Shown: positions 41,890 through 50,592, counted from the first letter of the stretch. The stretch is 64,000 bases of DNA from Rhizobium oryzihabitans (GCF_010669145.1 NZ_CP048632.1:310001-374000); one strand, 5' to 3'. Numbers and translations are program-made. The notes: a model not told the origin generated them from the sequence alone.

Positions 41890-42297
41890 ATGTCTGACAA
41901 TAGGTTTTCACGAAACGTAAATTTTGTTTCAGAGGATGAAATGTCTAGTACTGCGTTAGTCGAAGCAAAAGACTGGTACGACAAGCTTATGGCCTTGGAA
42001 TTTAGGGGCCGTGGCGATCGTGAAAAGTCTGCCCGTGGGCGAGTAGCCGATAACATCGGTGTCCCTGAGACGTGGCTGTTCGACCTTCAATACAAGTCCA
42101 GTGGCAAGAAAGATGTGCGCGGTGCGCTCTATCGAGCCCTCATGCTTGGCATCCAGAAATACGAAGACCTTTGCCAGAAAAACGAGGAAGCGGCGGATCG
42201 GTACAAGGCCGATCGCCTGAAACGACGAGGCAATCATGAAACGGCTGACGAAAAGCCTGCTCAGGCGGGTTTGGGAATGGATTCGTCTGAGGTTTGA
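41890..42297 (+). CDS. Phage early protein of unknown function
   Basis: 135 residues. Helical and charged, with KDWYDKLMALEFRGRGDREK, ARGRVADNIGVPETWLFDLQ and YRALMLGIQKYEDLCQKNEE. The spacing of basic residues suggests nucleic-acid contact, but no named domain fits. It stands just before the nuclease-helicase genes. Confidence 0.6.
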   Translation: MSDNRFSRNVNFVSEDEMSSTALVEAKDWYDKLMALEFRGRGDREKSARGRVADNIGVPETWLFDLQYKSSGKKDVRGALYRALMLGIQKYEDLCQKNEEAADRYKADRLKRRGNHETADEKPAQAGLGMDSSEV

Positions 42298-42312
42298 GAA
42301 GAGGAAGTCACG

Positions 42313-42657
42313 ATGAAGGCGGCGACATACAAAAAGGGCGTGAAGCCCAAGCGGGGTATGAGCCTCGCACGTCGCGCCGCAAAGCGTGACGCCAGCGAAC
42401 CGGAGATCGTCACGGCGCTAGAGCAGTGCGGGTTCTCGGTGTTTCGCCTGAATGAGCCTTGCGATCTGCTCGTCGGCTTCCGTGGCAAAAACTATCTGGT
42501 CGAATGCAAGACGAATGGCACAGCCTACGGCAAAGACCTCAACAGCAATCAGCAGGCTTTCAACGACTTTTGGCGCGGCGGCAAGATGGTTCGCATCGGC
42601 AGTGCTTTGGAAGCGCAAGATTGGGCGATATCGATCGCCAGTAAGGCGACGGCATGA
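42313..42657 (+). CDS. PD-(D/E)XK nuclease (VRR-NUC/resolvase-like)
   Basis: 114 residues. A basic N-terminus (YKKGVKPKRGMSLARRAAKR) is followed by EPEIVTALEQCGF (catalytic Glu helix), CDLLVGFRGKNYLVECK (Asp, then E-x-K) and DLNSNQQAFNDFW. The arrangement E...D...ExK fits small phage PD-(D/E)XK nucleases used as junction resolvases or in replication. It overlaps the helicase gene by 4 bp. Confidence 0.75.
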   Translation: MKAATYKKGVKPKRGMSLARRAAKRDASEPEIVTALEQCGFSVFRLNEPCDLLVGFRGKNYLVECKTNGTAYGKDLNSNQQAFNDFWRGGKMVRIGSALEAQDWAISIASKATA

Positions 42658-44048
42658 GCGAGTATCAAGAGTTCCTCGATCGCAAGAAGATCACCGATCC
42701 TGATACAGGCATCAGTGAAGCTTTGTCCCTGCCGTCGGTATTGAAGCCTCACCAGCACGATATCGTTCAGTGGTCATTGCGCCGCGGTCGCGCCGCTATC
42801 TTTGCCGGCACTGGCCTTGGAAAGACGCTCATGGAGCTTTCATGGTCGGATCAGGTCTTCGACTTCACAGGTAAGCCAGTCCTTATCATGGCGCCGCTAG
42901 CCGTCGCTGAGCAACACATTACCGAGGCCGAGAAATTCGGCATGGCGGCAAATCTGGTGTCGTTCCATCCCGAGGAAGGATGGGGGATCAACGTCACCAA
43001 TTACCAGAAGATGGATCACTTCGACCTGTCCCGGTTCGGTGGCGTCGTTCTGGACGAAAGCAGCATCCTCAAAAGCACGGACGGCAAGTACCGCACGAAG
43101 CTGATTTCCGAGTGCTCGAAGATACCGTTCAGGCTGGCAGCAACGGCAACTCCGGCGCCGAACGACTTCATGGAGCTTGGCAATCATGCGGAGTTCCTCG
43201 GCGTCATGTCGTATACCGACATGCTTGCGACGTTCTTCACACACGACGGAGGCGATACGCAGAAATGGCGGCTGAAAGGGCACGCTGAGAGCGAGTTCTG
43301 GAAGTGGATGGCTTCGTGGGCCGTGATGCTTCGGAAGCCTTCCGATCTAGGCTATGACAATGCCGGCTACGATCTTCCGCCGCTGAACTACCACCAGCAC
43401 ACTGTCGGAGTGGAATACGCCCCAAGCCTCGATACCGGCCTCCTTTTCCCCATGGAAGCCCGCACGCTGCAAGAACGCATTGCGGCTCGCCGTGACAGCG
43501 TATCCGAGCGCGTGGCGCTAGCCGCCTCCATGACGCCGGCCGATAGACCTTTCGTATGGTGGTGCAATCTGAACAGCGAAGCTGAGGCCCTCGCAAAGCT
43601 GATACCAGGCGCGGTCAATCTATCAGGGGCCGACAAAGACGACGACAAGCGCCGCAAGCTTGTTGACTTCTCGCAGGGTCGCATTCGCGTGCTGATCACG
43701 AAGCCGTCGATCGCCGGGTTCGGAATGAACTGGCAGCACTGCGCAGATACCGGATTTGTCGGGCTGAATGACAGCTTCGAGCAAATCTATCAGGCGATCC
43801 GTCGCTTCTGGCGGTTTGGGCAGATGAAGCCGGTCAATGTCCATTTCATCGCATCTGAAATGGAGGGCGCCACCGTAGCAAACCTCCGTCGGAAGGAAAT
43901 CGACGCGGACCGGATGGCCGCAGCGATGGTGATGCACATGGCAGACCTTTCGAGTGCAGCTGTGCGCGGATCTGTTCGTGATCGTCCTGACTACAATCCA
44001 ACCATACCGATGAAAATTCCAACATGGATAGGGGAGTGCGCGGCATGA
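42654..44048 (+). CDS. SNF2-type DEAD/DEAH helicase
   Basis: 464 residues. Q-motif/N-terminal LKPHQHDIVQWSLRRGR, Walker A GTGLGKT (52-58), motif II variant VVLDESSILKS, motif III LAATATPAPNDFMELGNHAE and motif VI QAIRRFWRFGQMKPVN define an SF2 helicase of the SNF2-like phage group. It probably acts in phage DNA replication or recombination with the preceding nuclease. Confidence 0.9.
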   Translation: MSEYQEFLDRKKITDPDTGISEALSLPSVLKPHQHDIVQWSLRRGRAAIFAGTGLGKTLMELSWSDQVFDFTGKPVLIMAPLAVAEQHITEAEKFGMAANLVSFHPEEGWGINVTNYQKMDHFDLSRFGGVVLDESSILKSTDGKYRTKLISECSKIPFRLAATATPAPNDFMELGNHAEFLGVMSYTDMLATFFTHDGGDTQKWRLKGHAESEFWKWMASWAVMLRKPSDLGYDNAGYDLPPLNYHQHTVGVEYAPSLDTGLLFPMEARTLQERIAARRDSVSERVALAASMTPADRPFVWWCNLNSEAEALAKLIPGAVNLSGADKDDDKRRKLVDFSQGRIRVLITKPSIAGFGMNWQHCADTGFVGLNDSFEQIYQAIRRFWRFGQMKPVNVHFIASEMEGATVANLRRKEIDADRMAAAMVMHMADLSSAAVRGSVRDRPDYNPTIPMKIPTWIGECAA

Positions 44049-45040
44049 CTATCAACGCCGTCGACCAGGTTGTGACCGATCGATACGCCATCTATCAGGG
44101 CGACGCATGCGAGCTTATCCGTGGCGTCCCCGGTGATAGCGTCCATTTCGGCATCCATAGCCCGCCATTCGAGGGGCTTTACAAGTTCTCGAACTACGAC
44201 CGCGATATATCGAACAATGACGGCCCGCAGTTTTGGGAGCACTACGCATTCCTGATTTCCGAACTCTACAGGGTGACGAAGCCGGGCCGCATACATTCCG
44301 TTCACTGCATGCAACTGCCCACCAGCAAGACACGACATGGCTTTATCGGCATGCGGGACTTCCGGGGCGAAATCGTCAGAGCCTACGAGGACGCCGGGTG
44401 GATCTTCCATTCCGAAGTTTGCATCTGGAAAGACCCGGTTATCGCTCAGCAGCGCACGAAATCTATCCGGTTGCTTCACAAGCAGATCACGAAGGACAGC
44501 ACGATCAGCGGTATGGGACTTGCTGATTATATCGTGTCATTCCGCAAGCCGGGGGACAACGAGGCGCCCGTCGCTGGAATGTTTGACCGGTGGTCTGGCG
44601 ATGACAGCCTCGACATCAGCCGTGAGGCCTATGAAAAGCACAGAAAGCAAACCGAATCCGAAGGCCGCAAGGCTTGGCCCTTCGAGCAGTGGCGTTCAAT
44701 CCTCGTATGGCAGCGGTACGCTTCGCCAGTGTGGATGGACATCAACCAGACGAACACCCTGCAGTATCGCGCCGGTCGCGATGAGAAGGACGAACAGCAC
44801 ATATCCCCGCTACAGCTGGACGTGATCGAGCGATGCCTCGATCTTTGGTCGGCAAAGGGTGAGACAGTCCTGACACCGTTCCTTGGCATTGGAAGCGAAG
44901 TTTACTCCGCTGTAAAGCTCGGCCGAAAAGGACTGGGTTTCGAGTTGAAGCCGTCCTATTTTCGACAGGCAGTCAAGAACATCGCCGAATTGAATATTCA
45001 ACCAGCTGACACGCTGTTCGATATGGCAGGTGTCGCATGA
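44045..45040 (+). CDS. Beta-class DNA methyltransferase (N4-cytosine or N6-adenine)
   Basis: 331 residues from the ATGA overlap. The catalytic motif SPPF lies near the N-terminus (39-42), a long target-recognition region follows, and FLGIGSEVYSAVKLGRKGLG (the FxGxG SAM-binding motif I) lies at about residue 283. This order is the beta class. SPPF rather than DPPY favours N4-cytosine methylation (inference). No restriction enzyme is adjacent, so it is a solitary phage methylase, probably protecting against host restriction. Confidence 0.85.
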   Translation: MTINAVDQVVTDRYAIYQGDACELIRGVPGDSVHFGIHSPPFEGLYKFSNYDRDISNNDGPQFWEHYAFLISELYRVTKPGRIHSVHCMQLPTSKTRHGFIGMRDFRGEIVRAYEDAGWIFHSEVCIWKDPVIAQQRTKSIRLLHKQITKDSTISGMGLADYIVSFRKPGDNEAPVAGMFDRWSGDDSLDISREAYEKHRKQTESEGRKAWPFEQWRSILVWQRYASPVWMDINQTNTLQYRAGRDEKDEQHISPLQLDVIERCLDLWSAKGETVLTPFLGIGSEVYSAVKLGRKGLGFELKPSYFRQAVKNIAELNIQPADTLFDMAGVA

Positions 45041-45393
45041 CCGGCCCCGAGAAAGACGCCCTCGCAGTCCTACAGCCGTTCCTTGGCGATGAGCTGGCGA
45101 AGGCCATTGTTGAGTTCCGCCGGCACACGAAGAAATCCCCGCTGACCGGATATGCCGCCAAGCTACTCGTGAAGGAATACCAGATCACGGGCAATGCCGT
45201 GGCGGCCGCCGAAATGCAGATTTCTATGTCGTGGCAGGGCTTCAAGGCCAACTGGTATTTCAACGAACTCGCCAAGACTGGCCAGCGCCACCCGCACCAG
45301 CCGCCGCAACGCCGGACAGGCGACATGGCAGATTTCACCAACGACTTGATGGAGGGCTACTATGAACGCAAGCTTCCGACCATCAACCATTGA
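45037..45393 (+). CDS. Phage protein of unknown function
   Basis: 118 residues in an ATGA overlap. FLGDELAKAIVEFRRHTKKS and AKLLVKEYQITGNAVAAAEM, then WQGFKANWYFNELAKTGQRH, suggest a helical protein. Comparable small proteins next to phage replication genes exist, without known role. It overlaps the next gene by 32 bp. Confidence 0.55.
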   Translation: MTGPEKDALAVLQPFLGDELAKAIVEFRRHTKKSPLTGYAAKLLVKEYQITGNAVAAAEMQISMSWQGFKANWYFNELAKTGQRHPHQPPQRRTGDMADFTNDLMEGYYERKLPTINH

Positions 45394-45952
45394 GGCGCTG
45401 AAATCCTTGTGGGTGGCGTTGCCGGTCCGCGCATCAAACGATGGGGCCGACGGCGATCCTCGCGAACGGCAAATGGCCATCCTACAGCTCTATTGCGAGG
45501 TTCTTTCCGAGTGCAGCGAGGCGGCTATCTGGAACACGGTCAATAACCTGCGCGCAGGCAAGATCGAAGATGCCAGCAAGAGCTTTTGTCCGAAGGCTCC
45601 CGAACTGGCCTCTTATGTCCGCAGTGAGCAGACACGTCTCGACGCGCTGAACCGGCCAAAGTCTATCGCGGCTCAGCCAGTGACCCGGCCTTGGACCGAT
45701 TGGCGAGAGGTTCACCTGAACCGGGCATTCAAGGAAAATCGTGCGTTCATCGAGCATGTGACGCTCGATCAAGCGAAAGCTCGGTCCAGTCGGAAGAAAT
45801 ACCCAGCCGGTTCGACGTGGTTTTGGTCCCTTGGTCCCGTCGATACCATGCTTGGCTCAATGTATGGGCCTGCCGGTAGCGCGGAAACTGACGGTCAAAT
45901 CTGGGGCGACAACAGGCAGCATGTACCTGCATCGGTGGTGATCCATGTGTGA
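45362..45952 (+). CDS. Phage protein of unknown function, possibly replication-linked
   Basis: 196 residues. A first helical domain (ILQLYCEVLSECSEAAIWNT, then SFCPKAPELASYVRSE) resembles proteins encoded next to phage replication genes. The C-terminal half is Trp/Pro-rich (YPAGSTWFWSLGPVDTMLGS) and may be disordered. The start inside the previous gene has a GGAGG about 8 bases upstream. Confidence 0.55.
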   Translation: MNASFRPSTIEALKSLWVALPVRASNDGADGDPRERQMAILQLYCEVLSECSEAAIWNTVNNLRAGKIEDASKSFCPKAPELASYVRSEQTRLDALNRPKSIAAQPVTRPWTDWREVHLNRAFKENRAFIEHVTLDQAKARSSRKKYPAGSTWFWSLGPVDTMLGSMYGPAGSAETDGQIWGDNRQHVPASVVIHV

Positions 45953-46148
45953 TTGCCCTCTATCCGAAACAGAGCTTCGTGTAGCCCGCTGGCTGGCGGA
46001 TGGAAAAGACTGCCAGGACATCGCGCTTATCCTGGATCGCAGCAAGATGACGGTCACCCGGCATATCGCTGCGGCCTACAACAAGACCGGCACCCACAAC
46101 ATGCACGGCCTCGTCGCCTTCGTTCTGCGTAAAGGATGGCTCGAATGA
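45945..46148 (+). CDS. LuxR-type HTH protein (first of a tandem pair)
   Basis: 67 residues, nearly just an HTH: LSETELRVARWLADGKDCQD, then IALILDRSKMTVTRHIAAAY (recognition helix in the second half) and GLVAFVLRKGWLE. There is no receiver domain. It is the size and shape of the GerE/LuxR C-terminal domain alone. Candidate regulator of late genes (inference). ATGA overlap with the next gene. Confidence 0.75.
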   Translation: MCDCPLSETELRVARWLADGKDCQDIALILDRSKMTVTRHIAAAYNKTGTHNMHGLVAFVLRKGWLE

Positions 46149-46348
46149 TTGAAAGAATCCCCACAGATCGAGAGATCGAATGCGTTCAGGCTATTGCCAA
46201 TGGGCTGACTGCCAAGCAGGCATCGTTCAAGCTCGATACATCGATCAATCTGTTCAACAGGCTCCTTGAGAGAGCGCGTCTGAAAACAAGCGCGAAAACA
46301 ACGGCTGAACTGGTCGCAATCGCCATGAGAAACGGATGGATCCAATGA
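46145..46348 (+). CDS. LuxR-type HTH protein (second of a tandem pair)
   Basis: 67 residues, the same length as its upstream neighbour and clearly related: PTDREIECVQAIANGLTAKQ, a diverged HTH, and ELVAIAMRNGWIQ matching the partner's end. The recognition helix (SINLFNRLLERARL) is quite different, so the two probably bind different sites or form a heterodimer. Confidence 0.7.
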   Translation: MIERIPTDREIECVQAIANGLTAKQASFKLDTSINLFNRLLERARLKTSAKTTAELVAIAMRNGWIQ

Positions 46349-46617
46349 CCATTCAGGAACGATTAGAGGCTCAGGTTTCCGAGCACGAAGCGTTGGGATC
46401 GACGCGCCGGGACAAATCTCTTGGCATTCGGTCTATGCCGGAGGGTTACGCGCTCATGTTGAACCGTGACGAAAGCCATTTCTACTGGCTCAAGTTCGAT
46501 GGCTCGGAAGGGGTGGAGGCGTGGGACAAATGGTACGTCTACCACTCGGCCACGATGAATAGCGATAGCTGCGAGATACTCGCGGTGCTTCAAGGCAAGA
46601 TTGGAGCGTCTGCATGA
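46345..46617 (+). CDS. Phage protein of unknown function
   Basis: 90 residues from the ATGA overlap. IRSMPEGYALMLNRDESHFY and YVYHSATMNSDSCEILAVLQ outline a beta-rich small domain. No family recognised. Confidence 0.55.
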   Translation: MTIQERLEAQVSEHEALGSTRRDKSLGIRSMPEGYALMLNRDESHFYWLKFDGSEGVEAWDKWYVYHSATMNSDSCEILAVLQGKIGASA

Positions 46618-46700
46618 CCCCCATCCAATGGAACGGCTCAAGCACCAGCTTTGGGCCGGCGTTTGAGAAGGCAGTGAATAGCAGGGGGCTTTTCGCATGA
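46614..46700 (+). CDS. 28-residue coupled small protein
   Basis: ATGA overlaps with both neighbours (46614-46617 and 46697-46700). The product (MTPIQWNGSSTSFGPAFEKA then VNSRGLFA) has no motif. Its main role may be translational coupling between the preceding gene and the methyltransferase. Confidence 0.5.
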   Translation: MTPIQWNGSSTSFGPAFEKAVNSRGLFA

Positions 46701-48108
46701 GATACGGCTCAGTGTGCAGCGGCATCGAAGCCGCGACCATGGCTTGGCATCCACTCGGATGGACGCCGGCATTCTTCAGCGAGATCGAGGCTTTCCCTCG
46801 GCCGTCCTCGCTCATCACTACGGATCGAACATGCCAGGAGAACCGCTGGCAAAGAACGGGATACCGAACTATGGCGACTTCACGCAGATCGGCGCGGATG
46901 CAGGACCAATCGACCTTCTTGTGGGAGGAACACCCTGCCAGTCTTTCTCGGTCGCAGGAAAGCGTCTCGGACTGGATGACCCGCGCGGTAACCTCGCCCT
47001 TGAGTATCTCAGCCTGGCTCGGCGCCTGCGCGCCCGCTGGATCGTATGGGAAAACGTCCCCGGTGTCGTTTCCTCTGTCACGGATGAAGAGGACGGTGAA
47101 GGCGGTATTCAGTCAGGAATTGAAGGACGCGAAGCCGGAGACGAATGGATTGAAGAAAGCGATTTTGCGACCTTTCTCTCATTCGTTCGGGAATGCGGGT
47201 ATGGGTTCGCCTACCGAGTTCTTGACGCTCAATATGTCCGAGTGGACGGCTTTGGACGGGCTGTCCCTCAGCGACGACGGCGTGTGTTCGTTGTCGGATA
47301 TCTTGGAGACTGGCGACGTGCCGCAGCAGTATTACTTGAGCCCCAAGGCATGCGCGGGGATTCTGCGCCGCGCCGAGAACCGGGGGAAGGAACTGCCGGA
47401 ACAATTGATGCGAGCGCTGCGCGCAGTCGCGGAGCAGGCGTAAACCCCGGCATGATAACAGGTGACTGGCCGGCTCAAGTCTCTCCGACACTCGACACCT
47501 ATTATGGTGACAAGATGGGGCTTGAAGATCAGCACATATTCAATCAACGCGGTGGAAAGTTTGTGCCTGTTGCCATACAGGCAGGCGCCCTGCGCGAGAA
47601 CCCAAACAGTGGCCCTGACGGCGTTGGCGTTCAGGAAGGCATTTCCTACACGCTGGAAGCTCGATCAGAGGTGCAAGCCGTTGCTTTCGATACAACGCAG
47701 ATCACCAGCAAGGCCAATTACAGCAATCCTCAGATTGGAGACCCTTGTCATCCTCTCGCATCAGGTGCGCACCCGCCGGCTGTGGCTTTCGCTCAGAACA
47801 CCCGTGACGAGGTTCGCCTGTTCGGTGGCGACGGGCAGGTGGTTGGAGCTCTCGCCGCAGAACCCGGCATGAAACAACAATCGTATGTCGCTCAGGATTG
47901 GGCCGTCCGCCGACTGACCCCGACCGAATGTGAGCGTTTGCAGGGATTTCCCGACAATTTCACCAATGTCCCATGGGGCAAGAAAGACACGTCGCCCGAC
48001 GGGCCTCGATACAAAAGTTTGGGGAATTCTATGGCGGTAAACGTGATGCGCTGGATCGGCCGGCGGATTGAGATGGTGGAGAAGATCACGAAAGGAGAGG
48101 CGGCATGA
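46697..48108 (+). pseudogene. C5-cytosine DNA methyltransferase with an N-terminal frameshift
   Basis: The first 33 codons give motif I (YGSVCSGIEAATMAWHPLGW) and then SEIEAFP. The frame must move back one base at TTTCCCT (46792-46798) to continue SAVLAHHYGSN. The remainder is intact, with GGTPCQSFS (catalytic Cys), ENVPG (motif VI), QRRRRVFVVGY (motif VIII) and, at the C-terminus, ERLQGFPDNF and YKSLGNSMAVNV (motifs IX-X). A single missing C (CCCC to CCC) explains the break. T-TTC-CCT also fits a slippery heptamer for -1 frameshifting. Solitary methylase without a restriction partner. Confidence 0.8.
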
Positions 48109-48449
48109 CGAACAAATCTGCAGCAAAAGCCGTCCCAACCGGCAATGAATACGAGGCCCATTACCGGCCTGTGTGGGCAGCATCGTTCCGAGTGGTGAAG
48201 ACCAGCGGGAGAGTAGCGAAGTTCTCGACAGAGCTTGCAGCAGAGGTAGCAGCGTGGCGGGTTCTGTATTCCGTCGAGCAGCGGGTAATGAGACGCGACG
48301 GCGCCCTGGTATTTGCGGCCAAGGCAACAGCCGACGCACATTTCAATCTGGCTCCATCTGTCAAAGCCAAGGGCAGCAATAAGCGAACCATTGTCGAGAA
48401 GGCACAACGCAAGGGCAAAGAGATCAGCGTGGAGGGGGTTACGGCATGA
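48105..48449 (+). CDS. Phage protein of unknown function
   Basis: 114 residues in an ATGA overlap with the methyltransferase gene. A beta-rich first half (FRVVKTSGRVAKFSTELAAE) is followed by a basic C-terminus (VKAKGSNKRTIVEKAQRKGK). No recognised domain. Confidence 0.55.
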   Translation: MTNKSAAKAVPTGNEYEAHYRPVWAASFRVVKTSGRVAKFSTELAAEVAAWRVLYSVEQRVMRRDGALVFAAKATADAHFNLAPSVKAKGSNKRTIVEKAQRKGKEISVEGVTA

Positions 48450-48715
48450 GCGACAGACCGGTCGAAGCATGGCTCGCATCCAAAGACCATGAGAAATGGG
48501 GCAAGGCGATGGTGGCCTGCCAGAGCGGAGCGCCGTGGGAGTGCGGTGCAGAAGGCAAGTGCGCCAACGGCGGCGATTGCTTCACCACGGATCGACAGGG
48601 AGCCTGTGTGGCGTGGAAAATGATCAAGCGGCTCAAGAGCGATAACGTCGTGGTGCAGCGTCACCTCCATCGTGCAGTGGAATTTCTTCGTTACGGGAAA
48701 GGAGACGCAGCATGA
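48446..48715 (+). CDS. Small Cys-rich phage protein
   Basis: 89 residues in an ATGA overlap. WECGAEGKCANGGDCF and QGACVAWKMIKRLKS give five Cys in about 40 residues, suggesting a small metal site. The end is helical. Unknown function. Confidence 0.55.
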   Translation: MSDRPVEAWLASKDHEKWGKAMVACQSGAPWECGAEGKCANGGDCFTTDRQGACVAWKMIKRLKSDNVVVQRHLHRAVEFLRYGKGDAA

Positions 48716-49047
48716 CCACAGCAGCCAAACCCAAGCACAGCAAAGAACACATAACACTGGCTGCCCAGATGTGGTGCGACGGGCAGAAAGTCGAAGTGAT
48801 CGCTGAACGGCTCGGCATGACGCCGCAGAAACTGCGCGGCATGATAGACACATACCGAAAGCGCTTCCCGTATCGCAGAAATCACGTCAGGCGGGAAAAC
48901 CCTGTGGTCAAGCCTCCTGAGATGGGCAGCGTCGTAACGCCGTTATCCAGACCGGGATGTGTTGTCCGCACGACCATTACAGGGGCGAGGGTCACCATGC
49001 CCCGCGTGGAGTTCATTGACGGGCCAGAATGGCAGGCGAGGGCGTAA
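48712..49047 (+). CDS. HTH protein, GcrA/sigma-region-like
   Basis: 111 residues. ITLAAQMWCDGQKVEVIAER and LGMTPQKLRGMIDTYRKRFP form a helix-turn-helix resembling the GcrA N-terminus (alphaproteobacterial cell-cycle regulator) but without its full signature. The C-terminal half is basic and Val/Thr-rich. Possibly a regulator acting with host RNA polymerase. Confidence 0.6.
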   Translation: MTTAAKPKHSKEHITLAAQMWCDGQKVEVIAERLGMTPQKLRGMIDTYRKRFPYRRNHVRRENPVVKPPEMGSVVTPLSRPGCVVRTTITGARVTMPRVEFIDGPEWQARA

Positions 49048-49526
49048 TGACCAGCCATCCGGCAGCCGATCTGTTCCCCGAGACAATCGCTAAGCGCCCA
49101 CGGTCGCCAAACGGCATCAACGTGCACCGCTTCCTTGAAGGATACGGCATCAAGGTTCTTCCTTATACCGATGCCAGAGGGTGGAAAGACCGGCCGGCGA
49201 ACGTCGTCTATGGAGGCAGAACAGTGGCTCGCCTGATGCGAAGAGACATGGAATTGACAGGGCTGGTGGTCCGCTGCATTCAGACAAGTAACCCAACCTG
49301 CTTTGATGACGTGGTTATCCTGTCGGTATGGCGGTTCATATCGGCTCACATGGCCCACAGGAAGGCGCCAGACGTAATTCAGGAGTTCGGGCGCGTAGAC
49401 CTTGCCCACATCAAGAAACGCGCTCACCGCCTCGTAAATGGGAGCTACGGGCGAATGGGCAAGACATGGGAAAAGATCGGCACGCTGTTGGCCGACGCTA
49501 TGATTGAACAGGAGCACGCGGCATGA
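49047..49526 (+). CDS. Phage protein of unknown function
   Basis: 159 residues, start in a TAATG overlap. INVHRFLEGYGIKVLPYTDA near the N-terminus and DDVVILSVWRFISAHMAHRK, then KRAHRLVNGSYGRMGKTWEK, suggest an alpha/beta fold. No family recognised. It overlaps the next gene by 4 bp. Confidence 0.55.
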   Translation: MTSHPAADLFPETIAKRPRSPNGINVHRFLEGYGIKVLPYTDARGWKDRPANVVYGGRTVARLMRRDMELTGLVVRCIQTSNPTCFDDVVILSVWRFISAHMAHRKAPDVIQEFGRVDLAHIKKRAHRLVNGSYGRMGKTWEKIGTLLADAMIEQEHAA

Positions 49527-50437
49527 AGATTTCCGAGCAACAGAGCTACCTCGACATGGCTGGACGCAGGGTGTTTATTGTCAGGAGAGAAAAGCTCATC
49601 GACACAACAACCGGGCGTCGGGATCAATTCTGGACTTACATCGGATACCAGGTGGACCGAGACGGAAACCGCATTGGCGAGCCACGCGGATGGAAGTCAG
49701 ACGGGAGAGACTGGACTGGCGACATGGATGGCAACATTATCCGGGAAGCCGATATCGGCATGTCGATAACGGAACCACAGGCTGTCATTTTGGAACGGCT
49801 TATTGAGGCCATGGAGACGGATATGGCTTTGCCGATCGCCACCGGTCCTAAGCTATTCGGAAATGCGTGGCCTGAAACATCCTCAACTAGCACCGAGATC
49901 CGTGGGCATGAAACGGTGGAGCTTGTCGCGGGAGAAGAGCACATTACCCGGCAGCGCCATGCAGCGGTCAACGATCTGACCGAGCGCAGGGCGAAGTGCA
50001 GCAGGCCTCGTATCGGGCGGATGGAAGAGGCTTTCTCCTGGGTGTCGTTGGTGTTTGATGATGAAGACCGCAAGATTTTGCTTGCCTATGCGGAAGTGAA
50101 GGCAAAAGGATGGGAATTTAAGCGCTTCATCGAGAACAGAAACCGCCGTAGCCCTCACAAAAACGCATGGGTTAAACGAACGATATTGCGTAAAATTACA
50201 AAAACCTTGCAAGAGGTTGAAACGAAGTTGCGCAAGCGTGCAATTATCTTGCGTGATTGTGCCGGTTTACATGTGTCACACGAAGAGGCAAAACACTCAT
50301 GCAAATCGATAACGTCAACGGTTTGTGGGCGGGATGAAGAGATAAACCGGCATGCAACGCCGATGAATAGCCCCGCAAATATCACAACGGCCGCCGAACG
50401 TGAAGCACGACGGCGCGCCAAGCTGGAAGCAGCATAA
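49523..50437 (+). CDS. Phage protein with DUF6362-like segment
   Basis: 304 residues. The first 150 residues are unassigned (YQVDRDGNRIGEPRGWKS). The stretch RIGRMEEAFSWVSLVFDDED and KILLAYAEVKAKGWEFKRF (about 170-210) resembles DUF6362, which usually forms a separate small protein next to terminase genes. The basic C-terminus (EREARRRAKLEAA) suggests nucleic-acid binding. Last protein gene before the tRNA. Confidence 0.6.
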   Translation: MKISEQQSYLDMAGRRVFIVRREKLIDTTTGRRDQFWTYIGYQVDRDGNRIGEPRGWKSDGRDWTGDMDGNIIREADIGMSITEPQAVILERLIEAMETDMALPIATGPKLFGNAWPETSSTSTEIRGHETVELVAGEEHITRQRHAAVNDLTERRAKCSRPRIGRMEEAFSWVSLVFDDEDRKILLAYAEVKAKGWEFKRFIENRNRRSPHKNAWVKRTILRKITKTLQEVETKLRKRAIILRDCAGLHVSHEEAKHSCKSITSTVCGRDEEINRHATPMNSPANITTAAEREARRRAKLEAA

Positions 50438-50515
50438 CCATTTGGACCGGCGATACCGTGAGGGTTCGCACCGCACAGGCTGAGATTGATGCGCTCAGCG
50501 GTCCCGCCAATTCAC
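50438..50515. other. Short non-coding stretch before the phage tRNA
   Basis: 78 bases between the DUF6362-like gene and the tRNA, with no ORF or promoter I can support. The 124 bases after the tRNA (50593-50716) are also non-coding. Confidence 0.4.
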
Positions 50516-50592
50516 GTCGGTGTAGAGCAGCCCGGTAGCTCGCTTGGCTCATAACCAAGAGGCCGCAGGTTCAAATCCTGCCACCGCAACCA
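50516..50592 (+). tRNA. Prophage-borne initiator-like tRNA-Met (anticodon CAT)
   Basis: 77 bases with encoded CCA. The D arm AGCAGCCCGGTAGCTCG, the anticodon loop CTCATAA (CAT at 50550-50552) and T loop TTCAAAT are those of initiator tRNAs. Differences from host-type fMet: acceptor positions 1-2 (GT) do not pair with 71-72 (CA), and the anticodon stem (CTTGG/CCAAG) keeps only two of the three G-C pairs diagnostic of initiators. So it is initiator-derived but altered, either tuned to phage needs or decaying. Confidence 0.85.
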
